Shown one piece after another: positions 62,201 through 64,000 of a DNA stretch of 64,000 nt. The stretch's first letter is position 1. Each line of letters opens with the position of its first letter. Source of the DNA: Spirosoma sp. KCTC 42546 (GTDB lineage: Bacteria; Bacteroidota; Bacteroidia; Cytophagales; Spirosomataceae). The stretch lies in NCBI RefSeq assembly GCF_006965485.1, contig NZ_CP041360.1:6552501-6616500 (forward strand). The letters are read 5' to 3'. A program made the position numbers and the translations under genes. The notes below the pieces were generated by a model that did no database searches, had not been told where the DNA came from, and worked only from the letters and a program-made list of their open reading frames with translations.

Positions 62201-62892
62201 TCGCTGACGGTCCAGTATTTCGTAATGAGCTGGAATGGGCCGTAACCGAGGGCATCGAAATAGACTGCGAGGTGTTCGTTCTCCACGTCGCCCAGAAATG
62301 TACCCGCTATCAGTTGCGCTACCAGCAACACAATAGCCCCGATAAAAGCCGTAATCGAGGAGCGCGTCAGAGCCGCCAGCATGAAAATAAACGCTCCGGC
62401 CAGAAAGGTATTGGGAATGGCAAAAATCAGGAAGCTGTTCAGGTGCGCTGACCACACAATCGGACCATACCGCTCGGCGTCGGTAGCACCCGTTACCTGG
62501 CCCACCCAGGTCCCGAAAATAATCCCGATCGAGATACCCAGAAACGGAATGAGTGAGACCAGGAACGAGCCAAAAAATCGCCCGGCCAGGTAATCGACTT
62601 TGCGGATAGGCGACGAGAAGACTATCTGGCTGGTTTTGTACGTGAAGTCGCGGACGGCGGCACTCTGAACAAAAGCCGTGGTCATGAGCAGGGCAAAAAC
62701 GCACCAGATACCATAATGGTTCTGAACAACATAGGGCGCGTTTTTATAAATATTCCCAAATGTTCCGCCAATGGTCAGGTCATCGGAAGCCCCTGCCCAG
62801 GTAAACATCAGCACATTAACAAGCAGGAAAACATACACCATTGGCTGCCGAAGCCAATAGCGGATTTCAAACGTAAATATGTGTAGAAACAT
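59254..62892 (-). CDS. ABC-2 permease / M1 aminopeptidase fusion protein
   Basis: A 1212-residue fusion. The first about 600 residues are two ABC-2-like permease halves with about twelve membrane helices (YWLRQPMVYVFLLVNVLMFTW; FVGKFLAMMGIVAIIQVLCILAG and others). After a further membrane helix (LVFGGLAVALLLVGGFIFYN) comes an extracytoplasmic M1 peptidase domain with HEMGHQWWAH near 952-961 and the third zinc ligand Glu in LLSETQAQY. The substrate-anchoring GAMEN motif is not obvious; the region reads GTMPYSESIGF. The partner ATPase gene is 5 bases upstream. This fusion is known in Bacteroidota; its substrate is not. Confidence 0.92.
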   Translation of the reverse strand: MFLHIFTFEIRYWLRQPMVYVFLLVNVLMFTWAGASDDLTIGGTFGNIYKNAPYVVQNHYGIWCVFALLMTTAFVQSAAVRDFTYKTSQIVFSSPIRKVDYLAGRFFGSFLVSLIPFLGISIGIIFGTWVGQVTGATDAERYGPIVWSAHLNSFLIFAIPNTFLAGAFIFMLAALTRSSITAFIGAIVLLVAQLIAGTFLGDVENEHLAVYFDALGYGPFQLITKYWTVSDKNTRSVGLGDVQELINRVIWIGVGMVLLVITYVRFSFEEKIKKVRKKRREQLVEDAAAAGKVVVRPLQSLPRVTLSYGWSAQWVQMTRVFRTDFLGTVKGTAFIVILFAGLLNMGFSLQYAGKFYGLSSYPVTYQVIQLIRGTISLFLFAIIIFYSGAIIWKERDADLDQIYDTMPHRNWSVFVGKFLAMMGIVAIIQVLCILAGVTAQLLMSYPNVELGQYAVEFLLIDLLRYAPIIMLSMLTHTLVNNKYVAFFIVIALLIANAYVWTPLDVQSNLIQYNASPNYQYSDMNGWGPYVKSFAWFRVYWSLWAAVLAMVAILFWARGKDMSWKSRLRSARQALNGTNRLVFGGLAVALLLVGGFIFYNTNILNHYVTGKVREKQQVAYEQKYKRYEHRPQPRIANVKYTIDVYPEERNLVVNGDYVLVNRSTAPIDSVHMVFANRLEYRIDLERAKQVLDDSLLNYRIYKLSPALAPGDSLHLRFTTRKRTPGFENEVQFTKQISQNGSFFDNFDIAPQIGYQEQGEISDKNDRKKYDLPEKARMPKLERNCTGDCMDHYISNNSDWVMVETTISTSPDQIAVAPGSLLKEWRQTGSDGQPRRYFHYKLDHPSLNFYSFISARYEVAREKWNGIDVEVYYDKKHPYNVRDMLESIKGSLAYYTEHFGPYRHRQARIIEFPRYASFAQAFPGTMPYSESIGFISRIDPEEDIDMVKYVVAHEMGHQWWAHQVIGAYMQGATLLSETQAQYSALMVMEKAYDKGRMKRFLKYEMDRYLSARGTESLKEVPLERVENQGYIHYNKGSAVMYYLKELIGERAVNKALHTLIDQYAYRQPPYPVSYTLVDLFRQQTPDSLQSVITDQFERITVFNNRATAASSKKRPDGQYEVTIDVQAEKFYADSLGRETPTTLNDLIDVGVYGKPAEGKKQGKLLAVRRERMKQKVGKYTFVVKEEPFEAGIDPINFLVDRVPDDNLKRVNKLD

Positions 62893-62897
62893 GGTGG

Positions 62898-63797
62898 TTA
62901 GCTGAGTTGGAGTGTATCGGCCTGAATGGTTGAAAAGAAGACGTCTTCCAGATCAGGCTGGGCAGGTACAAACCCTTCGCCCAGCGTGGACTCGCCCGGC
63001 GTGGATTCGCTGTAGATGTGTATTAGTGGCTTACCGGCTACCAGTTTACTGGAAATAACGTTGTAATTCTGCTGGTAGGTTAGCAAGTCACTTTTAGCAA
63101 TCGACTTCTCCCAGATTTTACCGGTCAACCCCGCCACCGAATCCGTTGGCGAACCACTATACAACACGCGGCCCTGATGAATAATGGCCATGTTATTACA
63201 GAGCTCCATTACGTCCTGCACAATGTGCGTCGACAGGATCACAATCACATTCTCACCAATTTCCGACAGCAGATTATAAAAGCGGTTGCGTTCGCCGGGG
63301 TCCAGGCCCGCCGTTGGCTCATCAACAATAATCAGTTTGGGGTTCCCTATGAGTGCCTGCGCAATACCAAAGCGTTGCTTCATCCCACCCGAATAGCTGC
63401 TAACGGCTTTTTTACGATGCTCGTACAGGTTCACCCGGTGTAATAAGGCCTCCACCAGCTCTTTTCGTTCTTTTCCATTGGTAATGCCTTTCAAGACGAT
63501 GAAGTGATCCAGCAGGTCAGTAGCTGCCACTTTAGGATACACCCCAAACTCCTGCGGTAAATAACCCAGCACCCGCCGAACAGCATCCTTCTGATTCAGA
63601 ATATCGAGAGTATCCAGCATTGCCGTGCCCGTGTCGGCGTCCTGCAAGGTAGCGAGTGTCCGCATCAGCGTCGATTTACCGGCTCCATTCTGCCCCAGCA
63701 GGCCGTACATGCCCATTGGAATCGTGAGTGATACATCATCTAATGCCTTGACGCCATTAGGATAGGTCTTGGATAAGTGCTGGATAATCAGTTGCAT
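62898..63797 (-). CDS. ABC transporter ATP-binding protein
   Basis: A 299-residue ATPase: Walker A GQNGAGKST (35-43), Q-loop LPQEFGVYPKV, signature YSGGMKQR near 138-145, Walker B LIIVDEPTAGLDP near 156-168 and switch His in STHIVQDV. The C-terminal tail (about 80 residues) is typical of CcmA/NatA-like subunits. It energises the permease/aminopeptidase fusion encoded 5 bases downstream. Confidence 0.95.
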   Translation of the reverse strand: MQLIIQHLSKTYPNGVKALDDVSLTIPMGMYGLLGQNGAGKSTLMRTLATLQDADTGTAMLDTLDILNQKDAVRRVLGYLPQEFGVYPKVAATDLLDHFIVLKGITNGKERKELVEALLHRVNLYEHRKKAVSSYSGGMKQRFGIAQALIGNPKLIIVDEPTAGLDPGERNRFYNLLSEIGENVIVILSTHIVQDVMELCNNMAIIHQGRVLYSGSPTDSVAGLTGKIWEKSIAKSDLLTYQQNYNVISSKLVAGKPLIHIYSESTPGESTLGEGFVPAQPDLEDVFFSTIQADTLQLS

Positions 63798-64000
63798 AGC
63801 GAAGGGAGTTTACGAGTTTAACCAAATATAAGAACCGGTCTGTAAACCGATGCCTTTTTAGGTTAAATGGTTGTAAACCCATCCAACTGGTTTCGAGGCA
63901 CGCTATTAAGCCGTATTCGTACAGTCTTCAGTTGAACCCCTTGACCCGTAAATCTTCATCCCGAACGTTGACGAGAGCCCAACTTTTAGTTACTAAAAAA
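63798..64000. other. Upstream region of ABC operon
   Basis: About 200 bases to the window edge. It should carry the promoter of the ABC operon. No gene, repeat or clear promoter box is supported. Confidence 0.4.

Overview
The window reads as a chromosomal segment of a Bacteroidota bacterium, most likely order Cytophagales (Spirosoma/Runella-like). The indications are a SusC/SusD pair under an ECF sigma factor and a FecR anti-sigma factor, many lipoproteins with Bacteroidota-style lipoboxes, weak Shine-Dalgarno sequences, a TACCTTTG-type -7 promoter box ahead of a TPP riboswitch, a bacillithiol synthase (BshA) and roughly 50% GC. The genus is an inference; no rRNA or tRNA gene was seen.

Region 1-4560 (minus strand) is the most interesting part. 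A 1278-residue protein combines a CHAT caspase-like protease (His233/Cys307), a STAND/NACHT-type NTPase (GMGGTGKT) and a C-terminal TPR array of eight almost identical 40-residue repeats. Five bases after it starts a second gene that runs off the left edge of the window. Its 239 visible residues look like a bacterial gasdermin (pore-forming domain with an N-terminal Cys). Together they would form an inflammasome-like abortive-defence operon: sensor/NTPase/protease plus the pore former it should cleave.

Region 4.7-13.3 kb holds an MFS transporter, a small lipoprotein, an orphan OmpR-type response regulator and a CzcCBA-like tripartite efflux operon. Similar ATTAG/CTAAT boxes at 11- or 22-bp spacing lie ahead of both the regulator and the efflux genes. 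Region 13.3-30.4 kb is mostly housekeeping and envelope genes: Tat-exported aminotransferase, GT9 glycosyltransferase, M16 peptidase, MazG-like pyrophosphohydrolase, fatty acid hydroxylase family protein, NDH-2, BshA, UbiA family, MerC-like protein, an MbnH/MbnP-like pair, sugar isomerase-like protein, ScyD/E-like beta-propeller and an AraC regulator. Region 30.4-35.0 kb is a TolC/HlyD/ABC export operon whose ABC protein has no nucleotide-binding domain, divergent from a TetR regulator with an 8-1-8 palindrome between them. Region 35.1-39.7 kb contains a secreted alpha/beta hydrolase and a TPP-riboswitch-controlled thiamin salvage operon (thiM-thiE-thiD-tenA).

Region 39.8-48.5 kb contains a RES/Xre toxin-antitoxin pair, a Tat-type cupin, an AraC regulator, a penicillin-acylase-family hydrolase, and a PadR / small membrane protein / FtsX-type permease cluster. 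Region 48.9-58.6 kb is a polysaccharide utilisation-like locus: ECF sigma, FecR, SusC with STN domain, SusD, a GH5-like glycosidase and a sulfatase. The window ends with a PNPOx-like protein and an ABC ATPase plus an ABC permease/M1 aminopeptidase fusion.

A second theme is a set of about nine long intergenic inverted repeats. They differ from each other in sequence but share a design: long arms built of short reiterated words, usually ending 2-80 bases before the start codon of a plus-strand gene. No IS element, integrase or CRISPR array was seen.
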